Below, one piece after another: positions 46,625 through 56,563 of a stretch of 64,000 nt of DNA. The notes beneath the pieces are model-generated. The model had not been told where the DNA came from, searched no databases, and saw only the letters and a program-made list of their open reading frames with translations. A program made the translations under genes and the position numbers. Location of the stretch: NCBI GenBank assembly GCA_947448735.1, contig CANFOS010000003.1:1-64000 (forward strand), given 5' to 3'. Source of the DNA: Comamonadaceae bacterium (GTDB lineage: Bacteria > Pseudomonadota > Gammaproteobacteria > Burkholderiales > Burkholderiaceae_C). Each line of letters opens with the position of its first letter. Positions within the stretch are counted from its first letter, which is position 1.

Positions 46625-48343
46625 TCAAAACAAAAAGTAGCGCTGCGCCATTGGCAAACTGCTTGCAGGCTCGCAGGTCAGCAACTGCCCATCGGCCCGC
46701 ACCGCGTAGGTTTGAGCGTCGATTTCCATGTGCGGCAAATAGGCGTTGTGAATCATGTGCTGCTTGCGCACGCCGCGTATGTTTTTGACCGCGCTCAAAC
46801 CTTTGGCCAGACCGAACTTGTCTTTGATGCCCGCAGCGAGCCCGGCTTGAGAAACGAAGGTCAACGAACCTTTGGCAACGGCACCACCAAAAGCGCCAAA
46901 CATCGGGCGGTAATGCACCGGCTGCGGCGTGGGGATGGATGCGTTTGGGTCGCCCATCGCGGCCATGGCAATGAAGCCGCCTTTTAAAATAAGAGCCGGT
47001 TTGATGCCGAAAAATGCGGGTTTCCAGACCACCAGATCAGCCCATTTGCCGACTTCAATCGAGCCGACTTCATGCGAAATGCCGTGCGCAATGGCCGGGT
47101 TGATGGTGTATTTGCTGATGTAGCGCTTGACGCGGAAGTTGTCGTGGCGGTCGGTATCCCCGTCGAGCTTGCCGCGTTGCTGTTTCATCTTGTGGGCTGC
47201 CTGCCAGGTGCGAAGGATGACCTCGCCCACACGGCCCATGGCCTGGCTGTCAGAGCTCATCATGCTGATGGCACCCATGTCATGCAGCACGTCTTCTGCG
47301 GCAATGGTTTCTTTGCGGATTCGGCTTTCGGCAAAGGCCAGGTCTTCGGCGATGCTGGCGTCCAGGTGGTGGCACACCATCAGCATGTCAACGTGTTCGT
47401 CAAGCGTGTTGACGGTGTAGGGCATGGTCGGGTTGGTCGAGCTCGGCAAAAAGTTGGCCTGGCCCACCACCTTCAAAATGTCGGGCGCATGGCCACCGCC
47501 GGCACCTTCGGTGTGAAAGGCGCACAGCCCGCGGCCTTTGGTCGCGGCAATGGTATTTTCAACAAAGCCAGACTCGTTGAGGGTGTCGCTATGAATCGCC
47601 ACCTGCGTGTCTGTGGCATCTGCCACATCCAGGCAATTGCTGATGGCGGCGGGCGTGGTGCCCCAATCTTCATGGAGTTTCAAGCCAATCACGCCAGCAT
47701 TGATTTGCTCGTGCAGGGCAGCTGGCAGACTGGCGTTGCCCTTGCCCAGAAAGCCCAGGTTCATGGCAAAGCCGTCTGCCGCTTGCAGCATGCGCTCAAT
47801 ATTCCACGGGCCGGGCGTACAGGTGGTGGCAAAGGTGCCGGTGGCCGGGCCGGTACCGCCGCCCATCATGGTGGTGACACCGCTGGCCAGCGCTTCGTCG
47901 ATTTGCTGCGGGCAGATAAAGTGAATGTGCGAATCAATGCCGCCTGCGGTCACGATCATGCCCTCGCAACTGATGACTTCCGTGCCGGGACCAATGATGA
48001 TGTCCACGCCGGGCTGCACGTCGGGATTACCGGCTTTGCCAATCGCGGCAATGCGCCCCGCCCTCAAACCAATATCGGCCTTGACGATGCCCCAGTGGTC
48101 AATGATCAAGGCATTGGTCATCACGGTGTCCACGGCGCCTTCTTGGTTCGTGCGCTGCGACTGCGCCATGCCGTCACGGATGGTTTTGCCACCGCCAAAC
48201 TTGACTTCTTCGCCGTAGCTGCCGGCTCTGAGCGTGTGGTCAGCTTCGACTTCTATCATCAGGTCGGTATCAGCCAGCCGCAGCCGGTCGCCCACTGTGG
48301 GGCCAAACATTTCAGCGTACGCGCGTCTGCCAATGGTTGCCAT
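46625..48343 (-). CDS. ureC: urease alpha subunit
   Basis: Catalytic subunit, 572 residues. The nickel-site motifs are [14 protein letters not shown] (His-x-His), [16 protein letters not shown] (carbamylated lysine), [13 protein letters not shown] and the flap [20 protein letters not shown], together with [12 protein letters not shown]. It hydrolyses urea to ammonia and carbamate, and is cytoplasmic. It abuts ureB directly and is followed by ureE. Confidence 0.97.
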   Translation of the reverse strand: MATIGRRAYAEMFGPTVGDRLRLADTDLMIEVEADHTLRAGSYGEEVKFGGGKTIRDGMAQSQRTNQEGAVDTVMTNALIIDHWGIVKADIGLRAGRIAAIGKAGNPDVQPGVDIIIGPGTEVISCEGMIVTAGGIDSHIHFICPQQIDEALASGVTTMMGGGTGPATGTFATTCTPGPWNIERMLQAADGFAMNLGFLGKGNASLPAALHEQINAGVIGLKLHEDWGTTPAAISNCLDVADATDTQVAIHSDTLNESGFVENTIAATKGRGLCAFHTEGAGGGHAPDILKVVGQANFLPSSTNPTMPYTVNTLDEHVDMLMVCHHLDASIAEDLAFAESRIRKETIAAEDVLHDMGAISMMSSDSQAMGRVGEVILRTWQAAHKMKQQRGKLDGDTDRHDNFRVKRYISKYTINPAIAHGISHEVGSIEVGKWADLVVWKPAFFGIKPALILKGGFIAMAAMGDPNASIPTPQPVHYRPMFGAFGGAVAKGSLTFVSQAGLAAGIKDKFGLAKGLSAVKNIRGVRKQHMIHNAYLPHMEIDAQTYAVRADGQLLTCEPASSLPMAQRYFLF

Positions 48344-48649
48344 TTAAAGCGCTCCCTGTATTAATCCGCGGAAACCATAAATCTTGCGGTCACCGGCAAA
48401 GTCCACCAGTTCCACCGTGCGCTGCTGGCCCGGCTCAAAGCGCACTGCTGTGCCAGATGCGATGTTCAGCCGCATGCCGCGCGTTGCATCCCGTTCAAAG
48501 CCGAGCGCGGCATTTGTCTCGGCAAAGTGGTAATGGGAGCCGACCTGTATGGGCCGGTCGGATGTGTTTTGTACCACCACGGTCGCGGTGCGCCTGCCTG
48601 CGTTTAACACGTGGTCTGGGCCGTCGGTTATCAATTCACCTGGAGTCAT
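48344..48649 (-). CDS. ureB: urease beta subunit
   Basis: UreB, 101 residues from the ATG at 48649 ([20 protein letters not shown]), the family start; the longer frame is not used. It carries [26 protein letters not shown]-like [20 protein letters not shown] and [18 protein letters not shown]. It is a structural subunit that abuts ureC with no gap. Confidence 0.96.
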   Translation of the reverse strand: MTPGELITDGPDHVLNAGRRTATVVVQNTSDRPIQVGSHYHFAETNAALGFERDATRGMRLNIASGTAVRFEPGQQRTVELVDFAGDRKIYGFRGLIQGAL

Positions 48650-48656
48650 GGCGCTT

Positions 48657-48833
48657 TTACTTTCGTGAGAACCAGATCGCCAAGGCAATCATGGTGGCTA
48701 CGGCAACAAAGCCCCAAGTGTCTGTAGCATGCCAATGCGTGCCCGCCAGGCCATGACCCTCATGTGCGAAAGTGGCCGTAGCCCCAATCAAACCTGCGCA
48801 GGCAGCAATCAAGCGTGTAGAGAGTTTGTTCAT
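48657..48833 (-). CDS. small His-rich membrane protein in the urease operon
   Basis: A 58-residue protein between ureA and ureB. AAGGA eight bases before the ATG at 48833 supports this start over one three codons earlier. It has an N-terminal hydrophobic segment like a signal peptide ([19 protein letters not shown]), a short His-rich stretch ([15 protein letters not shown]) and a C-terminal membrane helix ([19 protein letters not shown]). The placement and His content suggest metal handling near urease. I do not know a named family and cannot assign a function. Confidence 0.65.
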   Translation of the reverse strand: MNKLSTRLIAACAGLIGATATFAHEGHGLAGTHWHATDTWGFVAVATMIALAIWFSRK

Positions 48834-48844
48834 GACTGGCATCC

Positions 48845-49147
48845 TTAAACGATGGGCTGATGCACGGTGACCAGTTTGGTCCCGTCGGGAAATGTCGCTT
48901 CGACCTGAATGTCTGGAATCAGCTCTGCAATGCCGTCCATCACATCGGCACGGGTCAATATCGTGCGGCCATCACTCATCAGTTGAGCCACGGTTTTACC
49001 GTCACGCGCACCCTCCATCACCGCAGCGCTGATCAACGCCATCGCTTCCGGGTAATTGAGTTTCAAACCTCGAGCCTTGCGGCGTTCAGCCAGCAGGCTA
49101 GCGGTAAATATCAGCAGCTTGTCTTTTTCGCGCGGAGTCAGTTCCAT
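48845..49147 (-). CDS. ureA: urease gamma subunit
   Basis: UreA, 100 residues from the ATG at 49147 ([20 protein letters not shown]). It shows [40 protein letters not shown] and the C-terminal PIV. It is the first gene of the urease operon; upstream lies a short intergenic region and then a divergently oriented gene. ureD, which usually precedes ureA, is absent. Confidence 0.96.
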   Translation of the reverse strand: MELTPREKDKLLIFTASLLAERRKARGLKLNYPEAMALISAAVMEGARDGKTVAQLMSDGRTILTRADVMDGIAELIPDIQVEATFPDGTKLVTVHQPIV

Positions 49148-49317
49148 AGACGGTCTTTCGGGGAGCTTTTGTAAACGGCAATGGCTAGAATTTAGCATGC
49201 AAAAACAATGCCTTGTTCGCGCCGCCATCCCCTAAAACGGGGGGTTCTCGGTATTTGCACGCTTGTGCACAGTCTGCTGTGGCCTGTAAAGTCCATCAAA
49301 TTGACCGAAAGTACCCC

Positions 49318-49785
49318 ATGAGCAGCTCCACCCTTCCAGATGCTGAAACGCCGTCAACCCTGCGCCGGGTTGATCAGCTGATTGCCCATTACGGGCAGAG
49401 CCACCAAAACCCTGTCAACGAGGTGATCCACTTGATTGCCATTCCCCTGATCATGCTGAGCCTGGTGGGCATGTTGTGTGCGCTGCACCCTTTCATAGCC
49501 TGTGCTTTTGTTGCGGCCAGCATGGTGTACTACCTGCGACTGTCGTGGGTATTTTTCATCGCCATGATGCTCTGGTCAGCGCTCACGTTTGCGGTCGTGT
49601 TCGCCATCGGTTCGCAGGTTTTGCCGGTGTCGGTCGCCATTTTTGTCGGCGCGTGGGTTTTGCAATTTGTCGGCCACAAAGTGGAAGGCAAAAAACCTTC
49701 TTTTTTTGAAGACATCCAGTACCTGTGGGTCGGACCTGTGTTTGTATTGAGCAAGCTGTTCGGCAAACTGGGCATACGCTGGTAG
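49318..49785 (+). CDS. DUF962/Mpo1-like membrane protein
   Basis: A 155-residue integral membrane protein. Start at 49318 (MSSSTLPDAETPSTLRRVDQ). It begins LIAHYGQSHQNPVNEVIHLI, the conserved His-containing start of the Mpo1/YGL010w family, followed by about four hydrophobic segments and FVGHKVEGKKPSFFEDIQYL. Yeast Mpo1 is a dioxygenase that shortens 2-hydroxy fatty acids by one carbon; the role in bacteria is not established. It is divergent from ureA. Confidence 0.8.
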   Translation: MSSSTLPDAETPSTLRRVDQLIAHYGQSHQNPVNEVIHLIAIPLIMLSLVGMLCALHPFIACAFVAASMVYYLRLSWVFFIAMMLWSALTFAVVFAIGSQVLPVSVAIFVGAWVLQFVGHKVEGKKPSFFEDIQYLWVGPVFVLSKLFGKLGIRW

Positions 49786-49832
49786 GCGGGCAGGTCGCTT
49801 GAAAATCCAGTTTTGACCTTCATCTACACGCC

Positions 49833-50141
49833 ATGCAAAGTTTCATCAGCCAGCTCGTGCGTTTTGTCATCAAACTGATACTGACTGCCTTGGGGCTGAT
49901 GTTTGCCATCAGCCTGCTCATGGCAGCGCTGATTGTTGTGCTGCTCAGCTTGCTCAAGTCGGTGCTTACCGGCAAAAAGCCGGCACCCGTGGTCATGTTC
50001 AGCAAATTTCAGAAATTTGCGCCAGGAGGCAGGTGGCCGGGCGCAGCCAAGGCGCAAAACGCAGGCGATGTGGTGGATGTTGAGGTACGCGAGGTACCGG
50101 TCAATCCACAAGCACCGAAAAGCGAGCAATTGCCGCGCTGA
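49833..50141 (+). CDS. small membrane protein, unknown function
   Basis: A 102-residue protein with two closely spaced hydrophobic segments (about 8-48, LVRFVIKLILTALGLMFAIS and LLMAALIVVLLSLLKSVLTG), followed by a charged, proline-containing soluble tail. No conserved motif was recognised. It lies 47 bp downstream of the Mpo1-like gene and converges with tatC; the open frame is long enough to be credible, but expression is uncertain. Confidence 0.55.
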   Translation: MQSFISQLVRFVIKLILTALGLMFAISLLMAALIVVLLSLLKSVLTGKKPAPVVMFSKFQKFAPGGRWPGAAKAQNAGDVVDVEVREVPVNPQAPKSEQLPR

Positions 50142-50153
50142 TCAACCTGCTCT

Positions 50154-50957
50154 TCAGGCCGCTTCGGAGTCGGTTTTTTCTTCTGGCGGCTTGGTGCTTT
50201 TGACAAACATGTGTGCGGCCAGAATGCCAACTTCGTACAAACCGCCGACCACGCCAAGCAGCATGAGCATGGAGCCTGCATCGGGCGGCGTGACCAGCGC
50301 TGTGCCAATGGCCGCAATGACCCAAAAGTAGCCCCGGTAGTCGCGGAGCTGGGCGACGGTCAGTACCCCCATGCGCACCAACAAAATCACCGCAATCGGC
50401 ACTTCAAACGCCAGACCGAAGGCCAAAAACATACCCAATACAAAGTTTAAATATTCTTCAATATCAGGCGCGGCGGTGATCGACTTGGGTGCAAAGCTCT
50501 GGATAAAACTAAACACTTGTCCAAACACCACAAAGTAGCAAAACGCCACACCAATAAAAAACAGCAGCGTGCTGGACACAACCAGCGGCATGACGAGCTT
50601 TTTCTCATGCGAGTAAAGACCCGGCGCCACAAACGCCCAAACCTGGTACAGCACGATCGGCAGCGCCATCATGAAGGCGGCCATGAACAGAATCTTGATG
50701 GGCACCACAAAGGGCGAAATCACGTTGGTGGCAATCAGCGTGGCGCCCTTGGGTAAAGTCGCTACCAGCGGGGCGGCCATGATGTCGTAAAGCGCGCCCG
50801 GGCCGGGGAAGAAGGCCAGCACAGCGGCCGCCACGCCAATGGCAATCACAGCCTTGATCATGCGGTCGCGCAGCTCCATCAGGTGCTGCACGAAAGGCTG
50901 CTCTGTGCCTGCCAGTTCGTCAGGTTTATCGGTCTTGTCTGGGTTGGTATCTGACAT
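50154..50957 (-). CDS. tatC: Sec-independent protein translocase TatC
   Basis: TatC, 267 residues from the ATG at 50957. It has six membrane segments; the N-terminal motif is PFVQHLMELRDRMIKAVIAI, with the conserved VWAFVAPGLYSHEKKLVMPL and FALTP-like region ALVTPPDAGSMLMLLG. It is the receptor for twin-arginine signal peptides. It is the last gene of tatABC on the minus strand, after the HIT-containing his operon. Confidence 0.96.
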   Translation of the reverse strand: MSDTNPDKTDKPDELAGTEQPFVQHLMELRDRMIKAVIAIGVAAAVLAFFPGPGALYDIMAAPLVATLPKGATLIATNVISPFVVPIKILFMAAFMMALPIVLYQVWAFVAPGLYSHEKKLVMPLVVSSTLLFFIGVAFCYFVVFGQVFSFIQSFAPKSITAAPDIEEYLNFVLGMFLAFGLAFEVPIAVILLVRMGVLTVAQLRDYRGYFWVIAAIGTALVTPPDAGSMLMLLGVVGGLYEVGILAAHMFVKSTKPPEEKTDSEAA

Positions 50958-51005
50958 GAATGGACTTAGGTCACTGCGGGCTGACACACGCCAGCGCGAC
51001 AAGAT

Positions 51006-51464
51006 TTATGCGGATTTTTTGGGCCTGAAACGTGCCACGCGCGCCGCGCCGGACTGCGTGCGGGTACGCATACCAGAGCGAGCCTTGTACCACTGCGGCG
51101 TGGCGCCGGTTTTCAGTCGCCACTTCTTTTTGGGGTGTTTGTATTCAGGAAAGATTTCCATGCCCGGCAAGCTGGCGCTGGACTCGCCAGTGGCGTCGGT
51201 CCACGACTTTTCGAAGTCGCTGGCATTGGTCTGGATAGAGTTTTCAACATCGCGAGCTGCACCCTCGACGGTTTCCTTCATCTTTTTCAGTTCGTCCAGT
51301 TCCATCGACCTGCTGACCTCCTGCTTGACATCCGCAACATAGCGCTGCGCCTTGCCCAACAAGGTACCGATGGTGCGCGCCAAGCGCGGCAGCTTTTCAG
51401 GACCAATCACGATCAGCGCAACTGCGCCGATCAATGCGATTTTGGAGACGCCGAGGTCGATCAT
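51006..51464 (-). CDS. tatB: Sec-independent protein translocase TatB
   Basis: TatB, 152 residues. The N-terminal membrane helix [20 protein letters not shown] ends in [10 protein letters not shown], the TatB hallmark, followed by an amphipathic helix and a long charged tail with a basic, Arg/Lys-rich end. It lies between tatA and tatC. Confidence 0.95.
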   Translation of the reverse strand: MIDLGVSKIALIGAVALIVIGPEKLPRLARTIGTLLGKAQRYVADVKQEVSRSMELDELKKMKETVEGAARDVENSIQTNASDFEKSWTDATGESSASLPGMEIFPEYKHPKKKWRLKTGATPQWYKARSGMRTRTQSGAARVARFRPKKSA

Positions 51465-51513
51465 GTCTGGTCAGAGGCCGCAGCGCAGCAAGCGACGCGA
51501 CAAGCGTGGGGGC

Positions 51514-51756
51514 TCACAATTTCTTGGCTTCGACATCAATGGTGGTTTTGTCGACTGGCTTGTCAGAGGCTTGCGCGTTGGTCACAGCCGCTGTTTTGTC
51601 GTCAGCTGGCGCAGCGCCGCCGTCTTTCATGCCATCTTTAAAACCCTTGACGGCACCGCCCAAGTCGCCGCCCATATTGCGCAGCTTTTTGGTGCCAAAC
51701 ACCATCACGACGATCAGCAGCACGATCAGCCAGTGCCAAATAGAAAATCCACCCAT
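51514..51756 (-). CDS. tatA: Sec-independent protein translocase TatA
   Basis: TatA, 80 residues. The single N-terminal helix [20 protein letters not shown] is followed by [20 protein letters not shown], the conserved FGTKKL hinge and amphipathic helix, then an acidic tail. It forms the pore of the Tat system; the first gene of tatABC. Confidence 0.95.
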   Translation of the reverse strand: MGGFSIWHWLIVLLIVVMVFGTKKLRNMGGDLGGAVKGFKDGMKDGGAAPADDKTAAVTNAQASDKPVDKTTIDVEAKKL

Positions 51757-51821
51757 GATTTGCTCCTAATTCTTCAAATGAGAGTTAACTGGTAATAAGC
51801 CATTCTAAAGGTTGGCTCAAT

Positions 51822-52184
51822 TCAACCCTTGAGCCATGGTCTTGGTCCACCCATCACGTGGATATGCAGGTGATGGACTTCCTGACCACCTTCGGCCCCT
51901 GTGTTCGTCACGATGCGAAACCCGCCTTCTGGGTAGGGCCTGCAACCATTGGCGAGCGCAAGTTGGGGGGCCAGCACCATCATGCGCCCCAGCAGCGCGG
52001 CGTGCTCGGGTTCGGCCTGCGCCATGGACGGGATGTGCAGCTTGGGAATCATCAGAAAATGAACCGGCGCCCAGGGGTTGATGTCGTGAAAAACGAAAAT
52101 CTCGTCGTCTTCGTACACCTTGCGGCTGGGAATGGTGCCAGCGGCAATTTTGCAAAAAATACAGTTCTCGGTGGTGTGCATCAT
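51822..52184 (-). CDS. HIT (histidine triad) family hydrolase
   Basis: A 120-residue HIT protein. The start has CIFCKIAAGTIPSRKVYEDD, and the triad is EVHHLHIHVMGGPR near the C-terminus. HINT-like members hydrolyse nucleoside phosphoramidates. The ATG at 52184 overlaps the stop of the upstream membrane protein (ATGA), so it belongs to the his operon tail; the placement after hisE is usual in betaproteobacteria. Confidence 0.92.
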   Translation of the reverse strand: MMHTTENCIFCKIAAGTIPSRKVYEDDEIFVFHDINPWAPVHFLMIPKLHIPSMAQAEPEHAALLGRMMVLAPQLALANGCRPYPEGGFRIVTNTGAEGGQEVHHLHIHVMGGPRPWLKG

Positions 52185-52555
52185 TCAACAGCCCTGTTGG
52201 CGTTCATGCGCACCATGCCACCCACGATGCGGTACAAAAACCAGATGGAAATCAGTGTCCAGGCGATCCAGCCGGGCACCAGCAGCAAGAACCACAGCGG
52301 CGCCGTGACCAGATACAGCACACTGGCCCACAACACCGTGCGAATGCGCCAACTGAAGTGCGAAGCTTGCCAGGTGTTGACCGCGTCACCGCGCTTGACC
52401 ATGTCAATCACCAGCGCAATGACAAGCAGCGTGATGGACGCCTGCGCGCCCGGCAGCACAGCCGCTACGGCGACCACCAGATGCAACAGATAACTGAGCC
52501 AACCCCAGGTTTTCAGGCCTTCGTCGGGTTCGATGGTGGCGACGTCGTTGGTCAT
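52181..52555 (-). CDS. DUF4870-like membrane protein
   Basis: A 124-residue integral membrane protein with about three hydrophobic segments ([51 protein letters not shown]). The motif [19 protein letters not shown] resembles the conserved core of the DUF4870 family. Function is unknown. It overlaps both hisE (ATGA with the hisE stop) and the HIT gene, so it is translated in the his operon. Confidence 0.7.
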   Translation of the reverse strand: MTNDVATIEPDEGLKTWGWLSYLLHLVVAVAAVLPGAQASITLLVIALVIDMVKRGDAVNTWQASHFSWRIRTVLWASVLYLVTAPLWFLLLVPGWIAWTLISIWFLYRIVGGMVRMNANRAVE

Positions 52556-52962
52556 GCGGTCTTTCCTTCATCCTTGGCGGCTTGGTGCTCTTCAAGATCA
52601 CGATTTGTAGCTTTTCGCAGGGCTTTTTCTTCAATTCCGCTGGTGCCCTCGCGGCGCTCCAACTCGGCAATCACGTCAAGCGGGCTCAAACCATAGTGCG
52701 CCAGCGCAATCATGGAGTGAAACCACAAATCAGCCACTTCGCCGACAAAGCTGCTTTTCAAATCAAGCGTCAGCCCGCCATAGTCCAAGTCCTTGGCGGC
52801 CATCACGGCTTCGGTGGCCTCTTCGCCAATTTTTTTTAGAAATGCGTTCGGCCCCTTGTGCAGCAGTCGAGCAACATAGCTGGTGTCCGGGTTGCCGCCA
52901 TTGGCAAGCTTGCGGCTTTCTATGATCTGCGCCAGGCGGGCAAGGGAATCGTTGGTGGTCAT
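52552..52962 (-). CDS. hisE: phosphoribosyl-ATP diphosphatase
   Basis: HisE, 136 residues, catalyses step 2 of histidine synthesis (PR-ATP to PR-AMP). It contains [34 protein letters not shown] and [17 protein letters not shown], the MazG-like metal-binding helices of the family. The tail of about 35 residues after the core is charged. It overlaps the membrane gene by four bases and follows hisI. Confidence 0.95.
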   Translation of the reverse strand: MTTNDSLARLAQIIESRKLANGGNPDTSYVARLLHKGPNAFLKKIGEEATEAVMAAKDLDYGGLTLDLKSSFVGEVADLWFHSMIALAHYGLSPLDVIAELERREGTSGIEEKALRKATNRDLEEHQAAKDEGKTA

Positions 52963-52971
52963 GTTCAGCTC

Positions 52972-53361
52972 TTATTTATAGATACTTTGCGGGTCTTTCA
53001 AGACCGGATCTGTCGCAACCCACTGGCCGCCAGAGTAAACACTGTAAAAACAGCTGTGGCGACCGGTGTGGCAGGCAATGCCTGGCTCGTGACCCAGCTG
53101 CGTGACCTTCAGCAGCAGCACATCGCTGTCGCAATCGATGCGCATTTCATGCACGGTTTGTACGTGACCAGACTCTTCGCCCTTGAACCACAACTTGTTG
53201 CGCGACCGGCTGAAGTACACGGCGCGGCCTAGTTCAGCGGTTTTTTGCAGGGCTTCCCGGTTCATCCAGGCAAACATCAGCACGTCGCCGCTGGACGCTT
53301 CTTGCGCAATGACGGGGACCAATCCGTTGGCGTCCCATTTGATTGTTTCTAGCCAGTTCAT
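52972..53361 (-). CDS. hisI: phosphoribosyl-AMP cyclohydrolase
   Basis: HisI, 129 residues, step 3 of histidine synthesis. It shows [40 protein letters not shown] and the Zn-binding [15 protein letters not shown]. Separate HisI and HisE are normal here. It lies between hisF and hisE; GC-rich palindromes fill the gap to hisF. Confidence 0.95.
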   Translation of the reverse strand: MNWLETIKWDANGLVPVIAQEASSGDVLMFAWMNREALQKTAELGRAVYFSRSRNKLWFKGEESGHVQTVHEMRIDCDSDVLLLKVTQLGHEPGIACHTGRHSCFYSVYSGGQWVATDPVLKDPQSIYK

Positions 53362-53389
53362 AGAAGTATTATCGCCCCCGCGTTCGCTC

Positions 53390-53429
53390 GCTGCGCGCAG
53401 CTTTCTGCACGTGAGGAGGCGCTGCGCCT
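53390..53429. repeat. two GC-rich palindromes between hisI and hisF
   Basis: GCTGCGCGCAGC at 53390-53401 is perfectly palindromic, and AGGCGC-T-GCGCCT lies at 53417-53429. They stand in the 98-bp gap between hisI and hisF. They look like repetitive extragenic elements but could form an mRNA hairpin inside the operon. Confidence 0.5.
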
Positions 53430-53459
53430 GTGAGCCGCCGGCTGACAGGGATAGGGGAA

Positions 53460-54239
53460 CTACAGCCTGACCGGTATGCCGCGCCCAGCCATGAACTGTT
53501 TGGCTTGCTGCACCGTGTATTCACCGTAGTGAAAGATGCTGGCGGCCAATACGGCATCGGCGCCGCCGGTTTGAATGCCGTCGGCCAAGTGCGACAGATT
53601 GCCCACGCCGCCCGATGCAATCACTGGCACGCTGACAGCGTCGCTCACCGCGCGGGTCAGCGCCAAATCAAAGCCTGATTTGGTGCCGTCTTTGTCCATG
53701 CTGGTGAGCAAAATTTCACCCGCGCCGCGCCGGGCCATGTCAGTGGCCCAGGCCACGGCGTCCAGCCCGGTATTTTTACGACCGCCGTGGCTGTAAACGT
53801 CCCAGCCCGGACCCCGTGTTTGGGCTTCTTCGTCGCTGCGCCGTTTGGCGTCAATGGCCACCACAATGCACTGTGCGCCGTATCGGGCCGACGCGTCTTC
53901 AATGACTTGCGGATTGGCAATCGCGGCGGAGTTAAAACTGGTTTTATCAGCCCCAGCATTGAGTAAGCGCCGCACGTCGTCGACCGTGCGTACACCGCCG
54001 CCAACGGTGAGCGGAATAAACACCTGGCTGGCCACGGCTTCAATGATGTCCAAAATCAGATCCCGACCGTCGCTGGTGGCGGTGATGTCCAGAAACGTCA
54101 GCTCGTCTGCACCCTGGTCGTTGTAGCGCGCGGCAATTTCCACCGGGTCACCGGCATCGCGCAGTTGCGTGAAGTTCACGCCCTTGACGACACGGCCACC
54201 AGTGACATCCAGACAAGGAATGATTCGTTTAGCCAACAT
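53460..54239 (-). CDS. hisF: imidazole glycerol phosphate synthase subunit HisF
   Basis: HisF, 259 residues from the ATG at 54239 ([20 protein letters not shown]). The TIM barrel shows the catalytic Asp in CLDVTGG and the C-terminal phosphate-binding [20 protein letters not shown], with [14 protein letters not shown]. It uses ammonia from HisH to make IGP and AICAR. The longer frame upstream is not used. It lies downstream of hisA. Confidence 0.97.
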   Translation of the reverse strand: MLAKRIIPCLDVTGGRVVKGVNFTQLRDAGDPVEIAARYNDQGADELTFLDITATSDGRDLILDIIEAVASQVFIPLTVGGGVRTVDDVRRLLNAGADKTSFNSAAIANPQVIEDASARYGAQCIVVAIDAKRRSDEEAQTRGPGWDVYSHGGRKNTGLDAVAWATDMARRGAGEILLTSMDKDGTKSGFDLALTRAVSDAVSVPVIASGGVGNLSHLADGIQTGGADAVLAASIFHYGEYTVQQAKQFMAGRGIPVRL

Positions 54240-54280
54240 TGGCGTCAGCCCCCACGGTCGCCCACTTCGTGTGGCTTCCT

Positions 54281-54295
54281 GCCCCCCGAGGGGGC
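54281..54295. repeat. GC-rich hairpin between hisF and hisA
   Basis: GCCCCC-CGA-GGGGGC: a 6-bp stem with a three-base loop in the 126-bp gap between hisF and hisA. I recall the CCCCCCGAGGGGG sequence as a common extragenic element of Comamonadaceae. Confidence 0.45.
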
Positions 54296-54365
54296 CGCTC
54301 TGCCTGCGGTCTGGCAAAGCCAGTCCCGCGGCCCCTGCTTGAACTTGATGCCGCGCTCTGCGCGA

Positions 54366-55106
54366 TCATCCGTTCAGCTCGTCAGCCCGCGCCTGTGCCG
54401 CTTCAAAATCGAGGTCGCCGCTGTAAATCGAGCGGCCGCAGATCACGCCTTCAATGCCTTGGTCTTCCACAGCGCAAAGCGCCTCGATATCAGCCATGTT
54501 TGACAAGCCGCCGGATGCGATGACCGGTATGGTCAGGGCCTGGGCTAATTTAACGGTGGCGTCCATGTTGATGCCGCTGAGCATGCCGTCGCGGCCAATG
54601 TCGGTGTAAATCACGGATTCAACGCCAAAGTCCTGAAACTTTTTGGCCAGATCAATCACGTTATGGCTGGTGATCTTGCTCCAGCCATCCGTGGCGACTT
54701 TGCCATCTTTGGCGTCCAGGCCAACGATGATGTGGCCGCCGAAGGCGGTGCAGGCGTCTTGCAAAAACCCGGGGTTCTTGACCGCTGCGGTGCCGATGAT
54801 GACGTAACGCAAACCGGCATCCAGGTAGCGCTCGATCGTGTCCAGGTCGCGTATGCCGCCGCCCAGTTGCACGTCAATTTCCAGGCCCACTTCAGCCAGT
54901 ATTTTTTTGATCGCCAGGTCGTTTTTAGGAATGCCGGCGAACGCGCCGTTCAGGTCGACCAGGTGCAGCCGGCGCGCGCCTTTGTTGACCCAGTTGCGCG
55001 CCATGGCCGCCGGGTCTTCGCTGAAAACGGTGGACTGATCCATGTCGCCTTGTTTGAGGCGTACGCAGTGACCGTCTTTCAGGTCAATCGCAGGAATAAG
55101 TAACAT
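54366..55106 (-). CDS. hisA: ProFAR isomerase HisA
   Basis: HisA, 246 residues, converts ProFAR to PRFAR. The start [20 protein letters not shown] is typical, [20 protein letters not shown] and [20 protein letters not shown] carry the phosphate-binding and catalytic aspartates. It lies 30 bp downstream of hisH. Confidence 0.97.
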   Translation of the reverse strand: MLLIPAIDLKDGHCVRLKQGDMDQSTVFSEDPAAMARNWVNKGARRLHLVDLNGAFAGIPKNDLAIKKILAEVGLEIDVQLGGGIRDLDTIERYLDAGLRYVIIGTAAVKNPGFLQDACTAFGGHIIVGLDAKDGKVATDGWSKITSHNVIDLAKKFQDFGVESVIYTDIGRDGMLSGINMDATVKLAQALTIPVIASGGLSNMADIEALCAVEDQGIEGVICGRSIYSGDLDFEAAQARADELNG

Positions 55107-55136
55107 GTGGCGGCTGCGGCAGAAAGCTAAAAATGT

Positions 55137-55814
55137 TTAAGGATGCCAGTTCAGGAAGTTGCGGTACAGAGCCAAGCCCTGATCGGCGCTTTTTTCCGGG
55201 TGAAACTGGGTGGCGAAAATATTATCGCGCGCAATCGCCGCGCAGAAGCGCTCGCCATAGCTTGCCAAGCCCGCAGTGTGGCGCGCATCAGACGGACGGG
55301 CATAAAAACTGTGGACAAAATAGAAATACGAGTTTTCTGGCACACCCTGCCAGATCGGGTGAGTAGGCACTGACTGCGCGACCTGGTTCCAGCCCATTTG
55401 CGGCACTTTGTAGCGGCTGCCATCGTCTTGCAACTGCCCGGCCAACTCAAACTTGAGCACCTCGCCGGGGATCAAATCCAGCCCGCGCGTGCCCGCACCA
55501 CCATCGCCCGGGCGGCCTTCGGCGCTGTGCGTCAGGAGCATTTGCATGCCCACGCACACGCCAAACAGCGGCTTGTTGGCGGCCGCGTGCAGCACCGATT
55601 CGAGTAAGCCCGATGCCACCAGTTCGCGCATGCAGTCGGCAATGGCGCCCTGCCCCGGCAACACGATGCGGTCGGCGAGCATCACGTCTTGGGGCCTTGA
55701 AGTGACGACAACGTCAAAACCGCTGCCCCTGGCCACATGCTGTACCGCCTGCGACACCGAGCGCAGATTGCCCATGCCGTAGTCGACGACCGCAACAGTT
55801 TTGGAGGATGTCAT
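55137..55814 (-). CDS. hisH: imidazole glycerol phosphate synthase subunit HisH
   Basis: HisH glutaminase, 225 residues. The nucleophile is in [14 protein letters not shown], with [16 protein letters not shown] at the start, [13 protein letters not shown] [12 protein letters not shown] and the catalytic His-Glu in [15 protein letters not shown]. It supplies ammonia to HisF. An interspersed repeat (55829-55875) lies just upstream of its ATG. Confidence 0.96.
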   Translation of the reverse strand: MTSSKTVAVVDYGMGNLRSVSQAVQHVARGSGFDVVVTSRPQDVMLADRIVLPGQGAIADCMRELVASGLLESVLHAAANKPLFGVCVGMQMLLTHSAEGRPGDGGAGTRGLDLIPGEVLKFELAGQLQDDGSRYKVPQMGWNQVAQSVPTHPIWQGVPENSYFYFVHSFYARPSDARHTAGLASYGERFCAAIARDNIFATQFHPEKSADQGLALYRNFLNWHP

Positions 55815-55828
55815 TGAAAAACTTGAAC

Positions 55829-55875
55829 GCTATTAAATCAGGAGCTGCTCCGCTAGCAATCTAGCGGGCTAGAGC
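55829..55875 (+). repeat. GCTAT...AGCT interspersed repeat, copy D
   Basis: GCTAT-TAAA-TCAGGAGCT-G-CT-18 nt-GCTAGAGC; the 18-nt part contains the hairpin CCGCTAG-CAAT-CTAGCGG. It fills the gap between hisH and hisB, 143 bp. The best conserved of the four copies. Confidence 0.6.
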
Positions 55876-55957
55876 ACAAAAAGGCATAAAAAGGTATAGA
55901 AAAAGGGGGTTTGCGTCATTTTCAGGGTTTTTCAGCTGCTTTTTTGACTCACACCGA

Positions 55958-56563
55958 TCAAAGCGAGCCTTTGGTCGACGGAATGACGTTGGCAGCGCGG
56001 GGGTCGATCTCCAGCGCCATGCGCAGTGCTCGGGCAAAGGCTTTGAACACTGTTTCAGCCTGGTGGTGTGAATTGTCGCCGCGCAGGTTGTCGATGTGCA
56101 GGGTGACAAAAGCGTGGTTCACAAAGCCCTGAAAAAACTCGTAAGCCAGTTGGCTGTCAAAGGTGCCGATCATGCCGCTTTTGAACGGCACGTGCATCTC
56201 CAGGCCGGGGCGGCCTGAAAAATCAACCACCACGCGGCTGAGCGCTTCGTCCAGTGGCACATAGGCGTGGCCGTAGCGGCGCAGGCCTTTTTTGTCACCC
56301 ACGGCTTTGGCCACCGCCTGGCCGAGGGTGATGCCCACGTCTTCGACCGTGTGGTGGCCGTCAATGTGCAGGTCGCCGACGCACTGGATGTCAAGGTCGA
56401 TCAGGCCATGGCGGGCAATCTGGTCGAGCATGTGGTCAAAAAAGCCGATGCCGGTCGACAAATGGGCCTGGCCCGTGCCGTCAAGGTTGAGCTTGACGGT
56501 GATTTGGGTCTCGGCAGTGTTGCGGGAGACTTCGGCAAGGCGGGGAAGAAGTGTTGTGGTCAT
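55958..56563 (-). CDS. hisB: imidazoleglycerol-phosphate dehydratase
   Basis: Monofunctional HisB, 201 residues. The two metal-binding His clusters are [16 protein letters not shown] and [29 protein letters not shown] is the third signature. It lacks the phosphatase domain of the enterobacterial enzyme. Its ATG overlaps the hisC stop by four bases. Confidence 0.96.
   Translation of the reverse strand: MTTTLLPRLAEVSRNTAETQITVKLNLDGTGQAHLSTGIGFFDHMLDQIARHGLIDLDIQCVGDLHIDGHHTVEDVGITLGQAVAKAVGDKKGLRRYGHAYVPLDEALSRVVVDFSGRPGLEMHVPFKSGMIGTFDSQLAYEFFQGFVNHAFVTLHIDNLRGDNSHHQAETVFKAFARALRMALEIDPRAANVIPSTKGSL

Noticed and set aside
47072..48364. 430-codon open frame antisense to ureC
   Set aside because: It mirrors the third-position GC of ureC; its protein has no family motif and ureC is unmistakable on the other strand.
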